Shown here: in pieces, positions 25,582 through 34,764 of the stretch | How the letters are laid out: each line of letters opens with the position of its first letter | Numbering within the stretch: position 1 is the first letter of the stretch | Source: Paenibacillus dendritiformis | GTDB taxonomy: Bacteria; Bacillota; Bacilli; Paenibacillales; Paenibacillaceae | Assembly: GCF_945605565.1 (NCBI RefSeq) | Contig: NZ_OX216966.1 | Coordinates: 3,898,001-3,962,000 of the forward strand | Length of the DNA: 64,000 bases | Direction: 5' to 3' | Made by a program: the position numbers and the translations under genes | The notes under the pieces: model-generated | Seen by the model: the letters and a program-made list of their open reading frames with translations, nothing else | Told to the model about the DNA's origin: nothing | Databases searched by the model: none

Positions 25582-26355
25582 ATGCGCGATTTGAACACAG
25601 ATGGTGGTATTAGGGCTAGCTTTCATACCATCAATAACCTTAGACTGTACAGTAAATTTTCACGGAAAGGCAAACCGAGCGTCATCTTCATCGCCGGATT
25701 AGGCGATAGCTCCGAGACATGGAACGGGGTCCAGCACCGGATATCGCAGGTAACGTCTACTTTGTCTTACGACAGGGCGGGCGTTGGCAGGAGCGAAGCG
25801 GCGCCCGCACCGCGGACTTGCCTGGATCTGGTCGATGAACTGTCCGAGTTATTGCTGGCGCTTGATATGGAGCCGCCTTATCTGCTGGTGGGGCATTCTT
25901 TTGGGGGATTGGTCGCCCGATTGTATGCCAGCCTATACCCGCAGACCATATCCGGCATCGTCTTGGTTGATGCTGCGCCCGAATTTAAAGAGCTTGCGTA
26001 TGAAAACGTGTTGCCAGAGCATCTGATAGCCGGAAACCGCGAATATTACGAAAATCCGATGTTGAACCGGGAGAAGATCGATAAGGTTCAGAGTTACCGG
26101 CAGGTCGCCGAGCATGCCCGGACAAGCAGCATTCCTCTCGCCATTATTACAAGGGGCTTGCCGGATGACAGCGGGGAGGACTGGCCATCTCAAGCCATAT
26201 TGGCTGTTGAGCAGAAGCTGCAAGCCGAATTCATGCGCTGGTCCACGTCAAGCAAGCAGCGAATTGCCGGCCGCAGCGGACATGATATTCATCATGATGA
26301 ACCGGATGTTGTCATTGAGGAGATCTTGAGTATGTTAAAGGGGTTGGGGAAGTGA
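25582..26355 (+). CDS. Alpha/beta hydrolase
   Basis: A 257-residue hydrolase. VIFIAGLGDSSETWNGV gives the oxyanion strand, SYDRAGVGRSE the next strand, and GHSFGG near residue 107 the nucleophile elbow. The final catalytic His is likely in RSGHDIHHDEP near 235. Substrate unknown; the group includes esterases and haloperoxidase-like enzymes. The DUF2785 gene begins at GTGA overlapping this stop, so the two form an operon. Confidence 0.85.
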   Translation: MRDLNTDGGIRASFHTINNLRLYSKFSRKGKPSVIFIAGLGDSSETWNGVQHRISQVTSTLSYDRAGVGRSEAAPAPRTCLDLVDELSELLLALDMEPPYLLVGHSFGGLVARLYASLYPQTISGIVLVDAAPEFKELAYENVLPEHLIAGNREYYENPMLNREKIDKVQSYRQVAEHARTSSIPLAIITRGLPDDSGEDWPSQAILAVEQKLQAEFMRWSTSSKQRIAGRSGHDIHHDEPDVVIEEILSMLKGLGK

Positions 26356-27198
26356 GCGAGCAAAGGACGACATTCATGCATGACCTGCAAAGAATTCAGA
26401 AGGAGGATTACCGGCTTCGCGAAGGCGAGCGGCTGCAAGAGGTTGCAGATCTGATGCTGCAATATATCGGCGATCCGGACCCGGAATTGCGGGATGATCT
26501 TATTTATTCGACATATTATCACTGGATAATCAAGAAGAAATTGTTTACGGAAGCGGAGCTGCGCGGCTTGTTGACTGTGCTTACGGATGACCAGCATTTA
26601 TTCTATCATATTGGCAGCGAGAACGACCCAACTGTCTTTACAAGGTCATTCTCTGTCTTGCCGATCGCTCTGATTGTACGGCGCCACAGGCAGGAGCCAT
26701 TCCTTGATCTTGCGGAATTCCAGCATGTGAAGAATTCATTGATACGCTATGTGCAGGAGGAGAAAGATCTGCGCGGCTACGTGCCCGAGGGAGGCTGGGC
26801 TCACAGCGCCGCCCACGCGTCGGATGCTTTGACGGAACTGGTGCAGTGTCCGGAATGCGATGCAGCGGCACGGCTTGAGATTCTTCCCGCTGTTCAAGGA
26901 ATGCTGCATAACGGGAGCCATATTTTCAACGAGGAGGAGGATGAGCGGATTGCCTGCATCGTGGATACAATCATGGACCAAGAGCCTTCCTCAGGAGGAA
27001 ATAGAACGTTGGATATTCGGCCTGGCCGAATGCGGCACTTGGTCGAGAGCCCGCCATAATAGGTTCGCCCAGGTGAATAGCAAAAACATGGTGCGCTGCC
27101 TTTATTTCAGAAGAAAGCAGGAATGCAGGAATGGCCTTGCGCCGGCACTGGTTGCCGCCGAGGCAAAATTGAACTGGTTTGCCGCCGCCGTCCAATAA
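26352..27198 (+). pseudogene. DUF2785 protein gene with a frameshift near its 3' end
   Basis: The first 207 or so codons follow DUF2785: LRDDLIYSTYYHWI near 45, EGGWAHSAAHASDALTELV near 140 and HIFNEEEDERIA near 195. After about 26975 the conserved end lies in the +1 frame: SLPQEEIERWIFGLAECG, then KNMVRCLYFRR, ending at 27198. In the first frame the protein ends at 27059 with a non-conserved tail. A single-base indel around 26970-26990 explains this. The GTG start overlaps the upstream hydrolase stop. Whether the lesion is real or a sequencing error cannot be told here. Confidence 0.75.
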
Positions 27199-27275
27199 GG
27201 GCGGTGGTTTTTTTCGGCGAGCGATCCCGTCACACATACGGCGCACCCAAAACGTAACCTCGCTTCGTGACAAAA

Positions 27276-27313
27276 CAAAGACTCTGATGGCTACATGGCC
27301 GCCAGAGTCTTTG
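27276..27313 (-). terminator. Terminator of the phosphoesterase gene
   Basis: CAAAGACTCTG and CAGAGTCTTTG form a perfect 11-bp stem that overlaps the last codons of the minus-strand gene; TTTTG follows on that strand. Confidence 0.6.
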
Positions 27314-28172
27314 CTTGTTCGATATTCGACGCGGATGATGCGGATGATGCCAACGGCAAGCGATGAATGGTTATTTCAGGCCGGCTGCCTACGCGAATAT
27401 TCACTCCGGTTTGACCTAAGCCTTCACTGATATAGAATGGTTTGCCGTCATGGACATGCAGCCCTTTAATCATATTCATGCCGACAAGCTCGCCCATGGC
27501 CGCTAAATGATACGGTTTCGGCCAATGAATTTGCCCTCCATGAAAATGGCCGCAAAGCAAATAATCAAATGAATAGCGTCTCATCTTCAGCACAATATTC
27601 GGATCATGCGTAAGGACAAGACGGTATCCCTGCCCGATTCCATGGAAGGAAGCGGCGAGATCGCTGCGTTCCGTGCTGGAATCATCGATCCCGATAATAT
27701 TGAGCTGCGTTCCGTTGATGTCAATGACGTCATTCTCGTTCCGCAGCGTTTTACAACCGTTCTCCTCCAATGTTTGTTGTAACAAGGCAAAGTTTTTACC
27801 CTTCAGCACATAATCATGATTCCCGAACACCGCGTACATGCCGTATTCCGGTTCCAGACGGTTCAGCACCTTCAGATAGGGAACCAGCTTCGGTATGGAG
27901 CGCGTACGGTCGAGAAAATCGCCGGTAAGAGCGATGAGATCAATCTGTTCGTCCTTGAGCCTGTCGAATAATTGATTCGGCGAAATGGAGATGTTCTCCA
28001 GATGCATATCCGATAGATGCAGAACATGAATGGCCTCTCCAGACCGATGCTGTGCGCCGCTCTCCAAGCTGATCTTGTTCATATTTACTTGCCGCGTATT
28101 GAGATGAGCTTTATATAAAAGGCATGCCAGCATGCCCAACATGATGATTGCGATAAACATAAATAATGTCAT
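27291..28172 (-). CDS. Membrane-anchored metallophosphoesterase (YkuE/YaeI-like)
   Basis: A 293-residue calcineurin-type phosphoesterase with one N-terminal membrane helix (residues 1-20) that anchors it. The metal ligands are all present: HLSDMHLEN (D-x-H), LTGDFLDRT (GD), FGNHDYVLKG (GNHD), LTHDPN and CGHFHGGQIHWP (GHxH). YkuE-like relatives act on phospholipid head groups or nucleotides at the membrane. AAAGGAG precedes the ATG on the minus strand. It sits alone. Confidence 0.9.
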   Translation of the reverse strand: MTLFMFIAIIMLGMLACLLYKAHLNTRQVNMNKISLESGAQHRSGEAIHVLHLSDMHLENISISPNQLFDRLKDEQIDLIALTGDFLDRTRSIPKLVPYLKVLNRLEPEYGMYAVFGNHDYVLKGKNFALLQQTLEENGCKTLRNENDVIDINGTQLNIIGIDDSSTERSDLAASFHGIGQGYRLVLTHDPNIVLKMRRYSFDYLLCGHFHGGQIHWPKPYHLAAMGELVGMNMIKGLHVHDGKPFYISEGLGQTGVNIRVGSRPEITIHRLPLASSASSASNIEQAKTLAAM

Positions 28173-28347
28173 GGCCTATTCTCCTTTCTATAGTCCAGTA
28201 TACAAGGAGCGGCAGGTCCATGTCTGCGGTAATTCATGGAGCGGTGATTGCACTCGGGCTTTGACCCAGGCGCTGTATGTATGACGGCCGGTGATTTCGC
28301 GCAAATTAAACATTCAAGAGAAAGCTTTGGTTAGCGGAGGAAATCAC

Positions 28348-29457
28348 ATGGCCAAAAAAGTTCTGCTACTGCCCTTTTTGCAAATCAAAATGGGACATCA
28401 TCAAGCGGCCGATGCGCTGGTGGAGCATTTGATATCGATTGATCCGTCCATCGAATGCGAGATCGTTGATATTTTAGACTACAGCTACGGCAGCCGTGTG
28501 GAAGGCTTGGTGTCCTCTACTTATTTGAAATGGATACACTTCCTTCCGGTCACTTACAGCTGGATGTACCGGAAAAACTGCGGCGGCCAGCTCCACAATA
28601 ACAGGCGCTATCGACTCTATGAGATGATATTTATGAAAACAATGCAAAAATTGATACGGGAAAAGCAGCCGGATTGCATCCTGTGCACTCATTCTCTGCC
28701 GTCTTACTTGCTTGATCAATTGAAATGCAAAGGGCTGCTTTCCATACCGGTCATCAATGTGTATACGGATTTTTTTGTCAATGATGTGTGGGGGAGGGAC
28801 AGAATCGATTATCATTTCGTTCCGGATTCGCATGTCAAGGATTGGTTGACGAGCCGTTCCGTTCAGGCCGAGCATATCTTCGTAACCGGCATTCCGGTCC
28901 ATCCCCAGTTCACCGCCTCGGGCCCGGAAATGAAGCCAACGAATTCCGAATTCACGGTATTGATTACAGGGGGAAATCTCGGTGCCGGAGTCATGAAATC
29001 GATGTGCCGCACCATCGGGAAGACAGAAGGAGTGCGTTATATCGTACTATGCGGGAAAAACAACGCTCTGTATCGCCATCTGAAGAAGAAAAACTGCCCG
29101 AGCATCGTTCCGATGCCGTATATTGAATCGAGAGCGGAAATGAATGATTTATATAATCAAGCCGACGCGGTACTGACAAAGCCAGGGGGAGTAACGATTA
29201 GCGAATGCCTGTATAAAAAAGTGCCGATCTTCGTCTACCATGCCTTGCCCGGGCAGGAAGAAATCAATCTGCAGCATCTATTGCATCAACAGTTGATCGT
29301 GTATGTGAAGGATTGGGCCAAAGAGACGATGGACAAGCAAATGAAGCTGCTGCGGAACAAAACGGTGATGGATCGTCTGGCCGCACAAATGAATGAATAC
29401 GGCCGGCAAATGTCGGATCTGAGATCAACGCTTAGGCATGTGCTCAAGCTGCAGTAG
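28348..29457 (+). CDS. MGDG synthase/UgtP-like glycosyltransferase (first copy)
   Basis: A 369-residue GT28-type enzyme that adds sugar to diacylglycerol at the membrane. The N-terminal domain opens LLLPFLQIKMGHHQAADAL, the acceptor-side motif of MGDG synthases; the donor site includes VLITGGNLGAGVMK near 205 and TKPGGVTISEC near 275. GGAGG lies seven bases before the ATG. A second member of the same family is encoded at 51529-52641. Some of these enzymes are not glycolipid synthases, so the substrate is open. Confidence 0.82.
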   Translation: MAKKVLLLPFLQIKMGHHQAADALVEHLISIDPSIECEIVDILDYSYGSRVEGLVSSTYLKWIHFLPVTYSWMYRKNCGGQLHNNRRYRLYEMIFMKTMQKLIREKQPDCILCTHSLPSYLLDQLKCKGLLSIPVINVYTDFFVNDVWGRDRIDYHFVPDSHVKDWLTSRSVQAEHIFVTGIPVHPQFTASGPEMKPTNSEFTVLITGGNLGAGVMKSMCRTIGKTEGVRYIVLCGKNNALYRHLKKKNCPSIVPMPYIESRAEMNDLYNQADAVLTKPGGVTISECLYKKVPIFVYHALPGQEEINLQHLLHQQLIVYVKDWAKETMDKQMKLLRNKTVMDRLAAQMNEYGRQMSDLRSTLRHVLKLQ

Positions 29458-29546
29458 GAGCAGGAAGCATTCATGAGCGGACAGAAACCGACGGAACAAG
29501 TGAGCAAGCTGATTCAGAACAGAGTAATGCCGTTCATATATAGCAC

Positions 29547-29575
29547 AAAGCCGCATTGCTGCGGCTTTTTTTGTG
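29547..29575 (+). terminator. Terminator after the glycosyltransferase gene
   Basis: AAAGCCGCA-TTGC-TGCGGCTTT with seven or more T at the end: a textbook hairpin. Confidence 0.85.
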
Positions 29576-29627
29576 TGTGCATTAGCAGAGCGGCTTGCCG
29601 GATCCATCTCCTGGCGCAAGACATGGA

Positions 29628-29693
29628 TTGACGAACGCGACAATACAGCATATAATTTGTTTTAGTGATTTAGTAAATAAGTAATTTACTAAA
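29628..29693 (+). promoter_or_regulatory. Promoter and palindromic operator of the MoxR/VWA operon
   Basis: TTGACG (29628) and TATAAT (29651) are 17 bases apart, a near-consensus sigma-A promoter. Just behind it TTTAGTAAAT-N5-ATTTACTAAA (29669-29693) is a perfect 10-bp-arm palindrome placed where a bound repressor would block the polymerase. Confidence 0.65.
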
Positions 29694-29752
29694 CAATGAA
29701 TGCAGGGATTATTATTTCGCATTACTCGAAGCGGTTCAAGAGGAGGAGGATT

Positions 29753-30874
29753 ATGAATCACGATGGAGAATTTCGCTTGTCAGCTGCAAGGCATCTGACA
29801 GATGCCGAACAAGCGCTTGTCTGGACCAAGCCGCGCTCTCATAAGGAGAGCGAAGAAGAATTGCGGATATGCAAAGAAGTGAAGCGCAACTGGAATCGCG
29901 GCGAGATGAAAATCGCCAATATATTGCTGGAGGGCGATGCCGGTTCGGGCAAAACGCAGCTTGCCAAAGCATTGTCGGCTGATTTCGGGCTGCCCTACAC
30001 GAAGGTGACTTGCTTTGCCGATATGGATAAATCCGATGTGATTGGGGCGATATTGCCGGTGATTGCATCCGAACGAGCAGCAAAGCTGGAACCGGAAGAA
30101 CAGTTTGTGTTGAACGCCTTGTATGAGAGCGACGGGTTCCGAAGCGCCACGGAAATATTGACGGACGCGCTGGGGGTTACACCCGAACAGGCTGCCGTTA
30201 AGATGAAGCAATTGCTGAAGCGGGTTGCGGAACATACCGAGGGTGAGGCGGTGAAATATCGATTTTACCCCTCCGAGATCGTCAGAGCCTATCGGCATGG
30301 CTATTTGCTGGAAATCCAGGAGCCGACGGTAATCCGCGACGCCGCCGTGCTCATGGCCTTGAACTCTGCTCTGGAGCTGGATGGGAGCATCAACCTGCCT
30401 ACAGAGGTGATACGCCGGCATCCCGACTTCATCGCGGTCATTACGACGAACCGGAGCTATGCAGGGACGAGGCCGTTGAACGAAGCGCTGCGCGACCGGG
30501 TCCAGCATACCGAGAAGATGGATTTGCCGACCAAGGATGTCATGGTAGGACGCGCCATGGCCAAAACGGGCTATCGAAATCAATCGGTGTTGGATGTATT
30601 AGCCGACGTTATCATTGTTCTGGACAAAGCGGCCCGGGCCAATGCCATCAAGGGCGTGGCCGGGATGCGCTCGTTCTTCTACTGGGCGGATGCGGTCGCC
30701 GGAGGCGCTTCGGCTCTTGAGTCGCTCTATTATAAAGTCATTTACAAGATGACGACCGATTCCGAAGAAATCAAACTGTTGGAAGACGCGCTGCAAAGGC
30801 ATGAGTTGTTAGCAAGTCTGGGTGATATGGATGCGGCAGCAAAAAAAAAACGATTCTTGACACCGCTGAGATAA
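29753..30874 (+). CDS. MoxR-type AAA+ ATPase
   Basis: A 373-residue AAA+ protein of the MoxR/CobS/NorQ group, chaperone-like ATPases that work with a VWA-domain partner. Walker A is LEGDAGSGKTQLAKAL near residue 63, with VTCFADMDKSDVIG following, and sensor motif VITTNRSYAGTRPLNEALRDR near 240 (arginine finger region). An insert at about 105-185 is unusual. AGGAGGAGG precedes the ATG at 29753; upstream frame to 29696 lacks a site. The gene crosses a run of ten A (30841-30850) eight codons before its stop; in the other frame the reading continues directly into the VWA protein. Confidence 0.87.
   Translation: MNHDGEFRLSAARHLTDAEQALVWTKPRSHKESEEELRICKEVKRNWNRGEMKIANILLEGDAGSGKTQLAKALSADFGLPYTKVTCFADMDKSDVIGAILPVIASERAAKLEPEEQFVLNALYESDGFRSATEILTDALGVTPEQAAVKMKQLLKRVAEHTEGEAVKYRFYPSEIVRAYRHGYLLEIQEPTVIRDAAVLMALNSALELDGSINLPTEVIRRHPDFIAVITTNRSYAGTRPLNEALRDRVQHTEKMDLPTKDVMVGRAMAKTGYRNQSVLDVLADVIIVLDKAARANAIKGVAGMRSFFYWADAVAGGASALESLYYKVIYKMTTDSEEIKLLEDALQRHELLASLGDMDAAAKKKRFLTPLR
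30841..30850 (+). promoter_or_regulatory. A10 slippage site joining the ATPase and VWA frames
   Basis: Ten consecutive A follow GCAGC. Before it the ATPase frame runs; after it the VWA frame is open without a stop from the run itself to 31968, reading KKKTILDTAEIRTWAAAG. Polymerase or ribosome slippage by one base would give a fused protein of about 740 residues. Confidence 0.5.
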
Positions 30875-30930
30875 GAACTTGGGCGGCTGCCGGCGATATT
30901 GATGCCGCGGATGACAATCCGGCAGAGGAA

Positions 30931-31968
30931 ATGGGCGTCGCCTTCAGCAAAACGGCGGATAGCGACGACAGCGCGATTGACGCAGCGGCTTCCGATGATT
31001 CAGCCGATACGGCAAGCCGGGATATGGGAGAGGAGGGCGCTCCCCTGTATCATCAGGCCAATCCGGATACGGTGCCGGACGACGTGAAGGCCCAGAACCG
31101 GAATTTCCGAAAAAGACGGAATCAAGAGGCGAGAGAGGTGGCGGCCCAGTCGATTCATAAGGGGATCAGGCTCATCGTCCATCGTCCGGACGTCCTGGAG
31201 GAGCATCGACAAGAATATGCCCTTCTGAGCAAGGAACTGATGCCTATCGTGCGGGAAATGGCAAGACAGGCGCTTCCGCTGTTGGAGTACGAGAGTTCTA
31301 CGGAATGGGCGAGGAATCGGTATTACGGCAGCAAATTTGTGGCAGACAGTATTGCTTATCGGGATTATAAGTATTTTGCCAAGCTGCGTCCTCCGACGGA
31401 GTCCCCGTCCCTTGCCGTCGGGCTCAGAGTGGACGAGTCGGCATCGATGTCCGCTTCCGGCAGGCTGGTGGCCGCCAAGCGCGCGGCGCTCGCCGTCTAT
31501 GAATTTTGCCGGATGTGCGCGATACCTGTCTTGATCTACGGGGATACGGCCGACGCTTCCCGCTTGGAGCAGATGTCGATATTTGCTTACACCGACTTCG
31601 ATACCGCCGATCCCGAAGATCGGTTCAGGCTGATGGGGATGCGGGCCAGAAGCAATAATCGCGACGGCCTGGCTCTTCGCATCATCGGAGAACGGTTAGC
31701 AGCCGCTCCGCAGCAGACCAAGCTGCTGATCAGCATTAGCGACGGCCAACCGAAAGCAATGGATGACTATACCGGTAGCTATGCGATCCAGGATATGCAG
31801 CAGACCATCGCCGAGTATGAACGGAAGGGAGTGGCCGTGCTGGCTGCCGCCATCGGTCAGGATAAAGAGGTCATTAGTCAAATCTATGGAGCCGAGCGAT
31901 TTTTGGATATGACCCATTTGCAAGAGCTTCCGGTCAAGCTGGTCCGCATTATCGCCCGGTACTTGTGA
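30931..31968 (+). CDS. VWA-domain protein, partner of the MoxR ATPase (CobT/NorD-like)
   Basis: The C-terminal 190 residues form a von Willebrand A domain with the metal site DESASMS (DxSxS) near residue 170, then the Thr/Asp region IYGDTADAS and SISDGQPKAMDD. Such proteins bind the ATPase and a client, often to insert a metal or activate an enzyme. The acidic N-terminal part (DSDDSAIDAAASDDSAD) is as in CobT. The first ATG has GAGG only two bases away and nothing better lies upstream, while the frame stays open back to the A10 run, so the protein may be made only as a fusion with the ATPase. Confidence 0.82.
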   Translation: MGVAFSKTADSDDSAIDAAASDDSADTASRDMGEEGAPLYHQANPDTVPDDVKAQNRNFRKRRNQEAREVAAQSIHKGIRLIVHRPDVLEEHRQEYALLSKELMPIVREMARQALPLLEYESSTEWARNRYYGSKFVADSIAYRDYKYFAKLRPPTESPSLAVGLRVDESASMSASGRLVAAKRAALAVYEFCRMCAIPVLIYGDTADASRLEQMSIFAYTDFDTADPEDRFRLMGMRARSNNRDGLALRIIGERLAAAPQQTKLLISISDGQPKAMDDYTGSYAIQDMQQTIAEYERKGVAVLAAAIGQDKEVISQIYGAERFLDMTHLQELPVKLVRIIARYL

Positions 31969-32010
31969 TTGCTAAATAATGGTGAATCACCCCGGAAAGG
32001 AAGCAAGCCG

Positions 32011-32148
32011 ATGGACAAGAACAAGCCCATGGAGCTGCGGCAAATCGTAAAGCCGTGGCTGGAGAAGCTCCACTCCAGCCTTACGGCGACCGGGGCCGCT
32101 GCCGGCAGCGTTCCGGGAATCCGTTCACGCTGTTGGCAGGCTATTTGA
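32011..32148 (+). CDS. Small ORF of 45 codons, possibly a broken gene
   Basis: The ORF starts MDKNKPMELRQIVKPWLEKL after GGAAAGGAAG. Its end looks out of frame: in the next frame NPFTLLAGYLMGEFAVMTP follows and stops near 32177. Either a tiny protein or the remains of a longer gene with one indel. No homology recognised. Confidence 0.3.
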   Translation: MDKNKPMELRQIVKPWLEKLHSSLTATGAAAGSVPGIRSRCWQAI

Positions 32149-32197
32149 TGGGGGAATTTGCCGTTATGACGCCATAATGCCGGGTAGACACGGAGCT

Positions 32198-33134
32198 CTA
32201 TCGGGAGTGAGCCTCCTGAAGTGCCGCCTTTTCTGTTTGCGGCTTCCGGAATAACTGATACAAGCTGTCCCAATTGACAAGCACGGTGCCCGTAATGACT
32301 GCGAGGGCCCCGATTCCTGTAATCCAAGTAACCGACTCTCCATAGAGCAGGACACCGATGACAATGGCGACCAACGGGGATACATACAGCCAGGTAGAGG
32401 CGAAGACAGGACCCGTCTTGGCCACCAGCCAGTAGAACAGGCTGTGCCCGATCATCGAACCGATAATGATCAGGTAGAGCAGGGAGCCGAGCGCTTGTGC
32501 GGACAGCAGGCTCTGGAAGTGCCACGGTTCTGTGCAAGCAGACAGCAACAGCAGCAGGAGTCCGCCATAGATCATCTGCGCAGCGTTAAGCGCAATTGGC
32601 GACACCTCCGGGAAGCGCTGCGTAACGCGCTTGGAGTACACCGCGCCCCATGAATAGAACACTTCGCCAGCAATAATGACAATGCTGCCAATGAGCAGCC
32701 CGAGACTGGCGGATAACGTCATGCTTGGCCAGATGATAAGGAAGACGCCGACTAATCCGGCAAGGCAGCCAAGCAGAGAACGGCCGGCCGGCTTTTGGCG
32801 CAGCATGATCATTTGCAGCACCAGAATCATCATCGGCCCTGTGGCCGATAAGACGGCAGCGATTCCGGAAGCGACATATTGCTCGCCCCAATACAAGGCG
32901 GCAAAGGTGCCGAAAGTGAGCCCGATACCGGTAAGCAGCATATCTTTATGCAGCAGGAGCGAAAAGCTTGCTTTTTTCCTCCACACCATCCAGCCGAATA
33001 ATAGCACCCCCCGCGATGAAGAATCGGATTCCTGCCGATAAAAACGGCGGGGCAGAGACATCGACACCGATTTTGATGGCGAGAAAGGTCGTGCCAAAGA
33101 TGAGACAGACAAGTAAGTAATTCAAGATGATCAT
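32198..33134 (-). pseudogene. EamA-family exporter gene frameshifted in a run of six C
   Basis: The protein begins MIILNYLLVCLIFGTTFLAI with AAAGGAGGAG before its ATG at 33134, and runs to FFIAGG. There the frame is lost at six C (33007-33012; six G on the coding strand); the expected continuation VLLFGWMVWRKKASFSLLLH lies in the other frame and runs to 32198 with the rest of ten membrane helices (two EamA units). One more base would restore a full-length protein of about 312 residues. This may be phase variation, a recent mutation or an assembly error. A MocR-type regulator gene is divergent from it, the usual pairing. Confidence 0.78.
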
Positions 33135-33284
33135 GAGTGCTCCTCCTTTTCTCATCATGTTATACGGACAGGAATAGAACAGATGCATGCCAATAGAACA
33201 GATGGGAGCGGATTAGGGTACAATACGATTGAGAAGTCTTGTTTGAACAGACTTTGGAACAACCTCGACAGGGGGAGCGGCTGC

Positions 33285-34691
33285 ATGCTTTTTAGACAAG
33301 TGTATGATCACATCATGACGCGAATGGAACGGGGGGAATGGAACGCAGATGACAAGCTTCCTTCGATTCGCTGCCTTGCCCTTGAATTGGGGGTAAACCG
33401 GCTGACGGTATTCAAAGCCTACCAACTGCTGAAACAGAACGGAAAAGCTTATGTCAAGGAGAAATCAGGGTATTATGTCTGCCCCGAAGGCGAAAGCCAG
33501 CTTGGTGACAGGCATGATGAACAACAGATGGCCACCTCCTCCGCCGTTCAAATGAACAGTAAGCTGTCCGACATTCACCAGGTAACGGCCGCCTATCGAT
33601 TTTCCCAAGCGGTGATCGATCCGAATTTACTGCCGAATCTGTTTCTATCCGAGTACGTGAAGAAGGTGTTTGACATCTACCCGAAGCTAATGGGAATCTA
33701 TTCCACTCCGCAGGGGGATGAAGAGCTGCGTGAAGTCCTTAGCCGGTACCTCATGCGCCATTACCGGGTTCATCTGCATCCAAGCGAGGTGTTGATCACG
33801 ACTGGAGCGCAGCAGGCGATCGATTTGCTGGCCCGAATCTTTATCCGGCCAATGGATGCCATATTGGTGGAACGCCCGACATACAGCGCGGCGCTTGATA
33901 TATTCCGGGCGCAGGGAGCCCGATTGATTCCAGTCGCGTTTTCTCCCGCAGGTTATGATATGGACATGGTCGAAATGCTGATGAAGCAGCATCGGCCGCG
34001 ATTTTTCTATATGAATCCCACGTTCCACAATCCGACGGGCTATACCTTGCCGACCCTGCAGCGCAAGCAGCTCGTCGAGCTGGCCGAACGGTACCGCTGC
34101 GTGCTGATTGAAGATGATGCGTTTCACGAAATGTATTTTGAAGAACGTCCGCCGCAGCCTTTATTCACCTATGATACCGAAGGATGGGCAGTCTATCTCC
34201 GCAGCTTCAGCAAATATGTGGCGCCGGGCTTGCGGATATGTGCCGTATTTGGCCGCCAGTCGGTCATCGGGCCTCTGATCGCAGCCAAATCGCTGGCTGA
34301 CAACGGAAACCCGTTAGTGACGCAAAAAATATTTGTGCATTATTTTCAGTCGGAACGGATGCAGCAGCATTTGGAAAAATTGCGCATTGCTCTGCAAATT
34401 AGAAGAGATATTATGGAGGAGGAATTGGCAGCCGCGTCTATTGATTGGCGGTGGACCACTCCCAAGGGGGGACTAAATATATGGCTTCGGCTTCCGGATA
34501 CGGTTTCCGCGTCCGAGCTATTTGACGAGAGCATCCGGCAATCTATTTCCTTCGTTCCCGGTCAAATCTGCGATCCGCTTCATGAGATGCAATCCTGGAT
34601 TCGGCTGAGCTATTCATTGGTGAATGAAGAGCAATTGCGCGTTGGCGTTCAACGGCTTGCAGACATTGCACAGCGCATTCAGAAGCGATGA
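33285..34691 (+). CDS. MocR-family regulator (GntR helix-turn-helix plus aminotransferase fold)
   Basis: A 468-residue fusion. Residues 1-70 form a GntR winged helix (WNADDKLPSIRCLALELGVN, RLTVFKAYQLLKQNGKAYV). The rest is a fold-type I aminotransferase with the PLP lysine K310 in RSFSKYVAPGLRI, NPTFHNPTGYT and IEDDAFHEMYF. MocR proteins use PLP or its adducts as effector and usually control a divergent neighbour, here the EamA exporter. The ATG at 33285 follows GGGGGAG; a longer frame to 33183 lacks conservation. Confidence 0.9.
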   Translation: MLFRQVYDHIMTRMERGEWNADDKLPSIRCLALELGVNRLTVFKAYQLLKQNGKAYVKEKSGYYVCPEGESQLGDRHDEQQMATSSAVQMNSKLSDIHQVTAAYRFSQAVIDPNLLPNLFLSEYVKKVFDIYPKLMGIYSTPQGDEELREVLSRYLMRHYRVHLHPSEVLITTGAQQAIDLLARIFIRPMDAILVERPTYSAALDIFRAQGARLIPVAFSPAGYDMDMVEMLMKQHRPRFFYMNPTFHNPTGYTLPTLQRKQLVELAERYRCVLIEDDAFHEMYFEERPPQPLFTYDTEGWAVYLRSFSKYVAPGLRICAVFGRQSVIGPLIAAKSLADNGNPLVTQKIFVHYFQSERMQQHLEKLRIALQIRRDIMEEELAAASIDWRWTTPKGGLNIWLRLPDTVSASELFDESIRQSISFVPGQICDPLHEMQSWIRLSYSLVNEEQLRVGVQRLADIAQRIQKR

Positions 34692-34719
34692 TCGGCTAAT
34701 CCATTCTTCTGTGAACAGA

Positions 34720-34748
34720 TTGTCAGTTTCCTGGAATCTTGCTATAAT
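34720..34748 (+). promoter_or_regulatory. Sigma-A promoter of the leader peptide and MFS gene
   Basis: TTGTCA (34720-34725) and TATAAT (34743-34748) are separated by exactly 17 bases. Transcription should start near 34755, about 135 bases before the MFS start codon, leaving a leader with its own ORF. Confidence 0.7.
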
Positions 34749-34764
34749 GCTTCATATGCTTTAA

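Noticed and set aside
25342..25626. 94-codon minus-strand frame before the hydrolase gene
   Set aside because: Cys- and Pro-rich with no family features, and it overlaps the hydrolase start. The protein-like fragment there is in a different frame.
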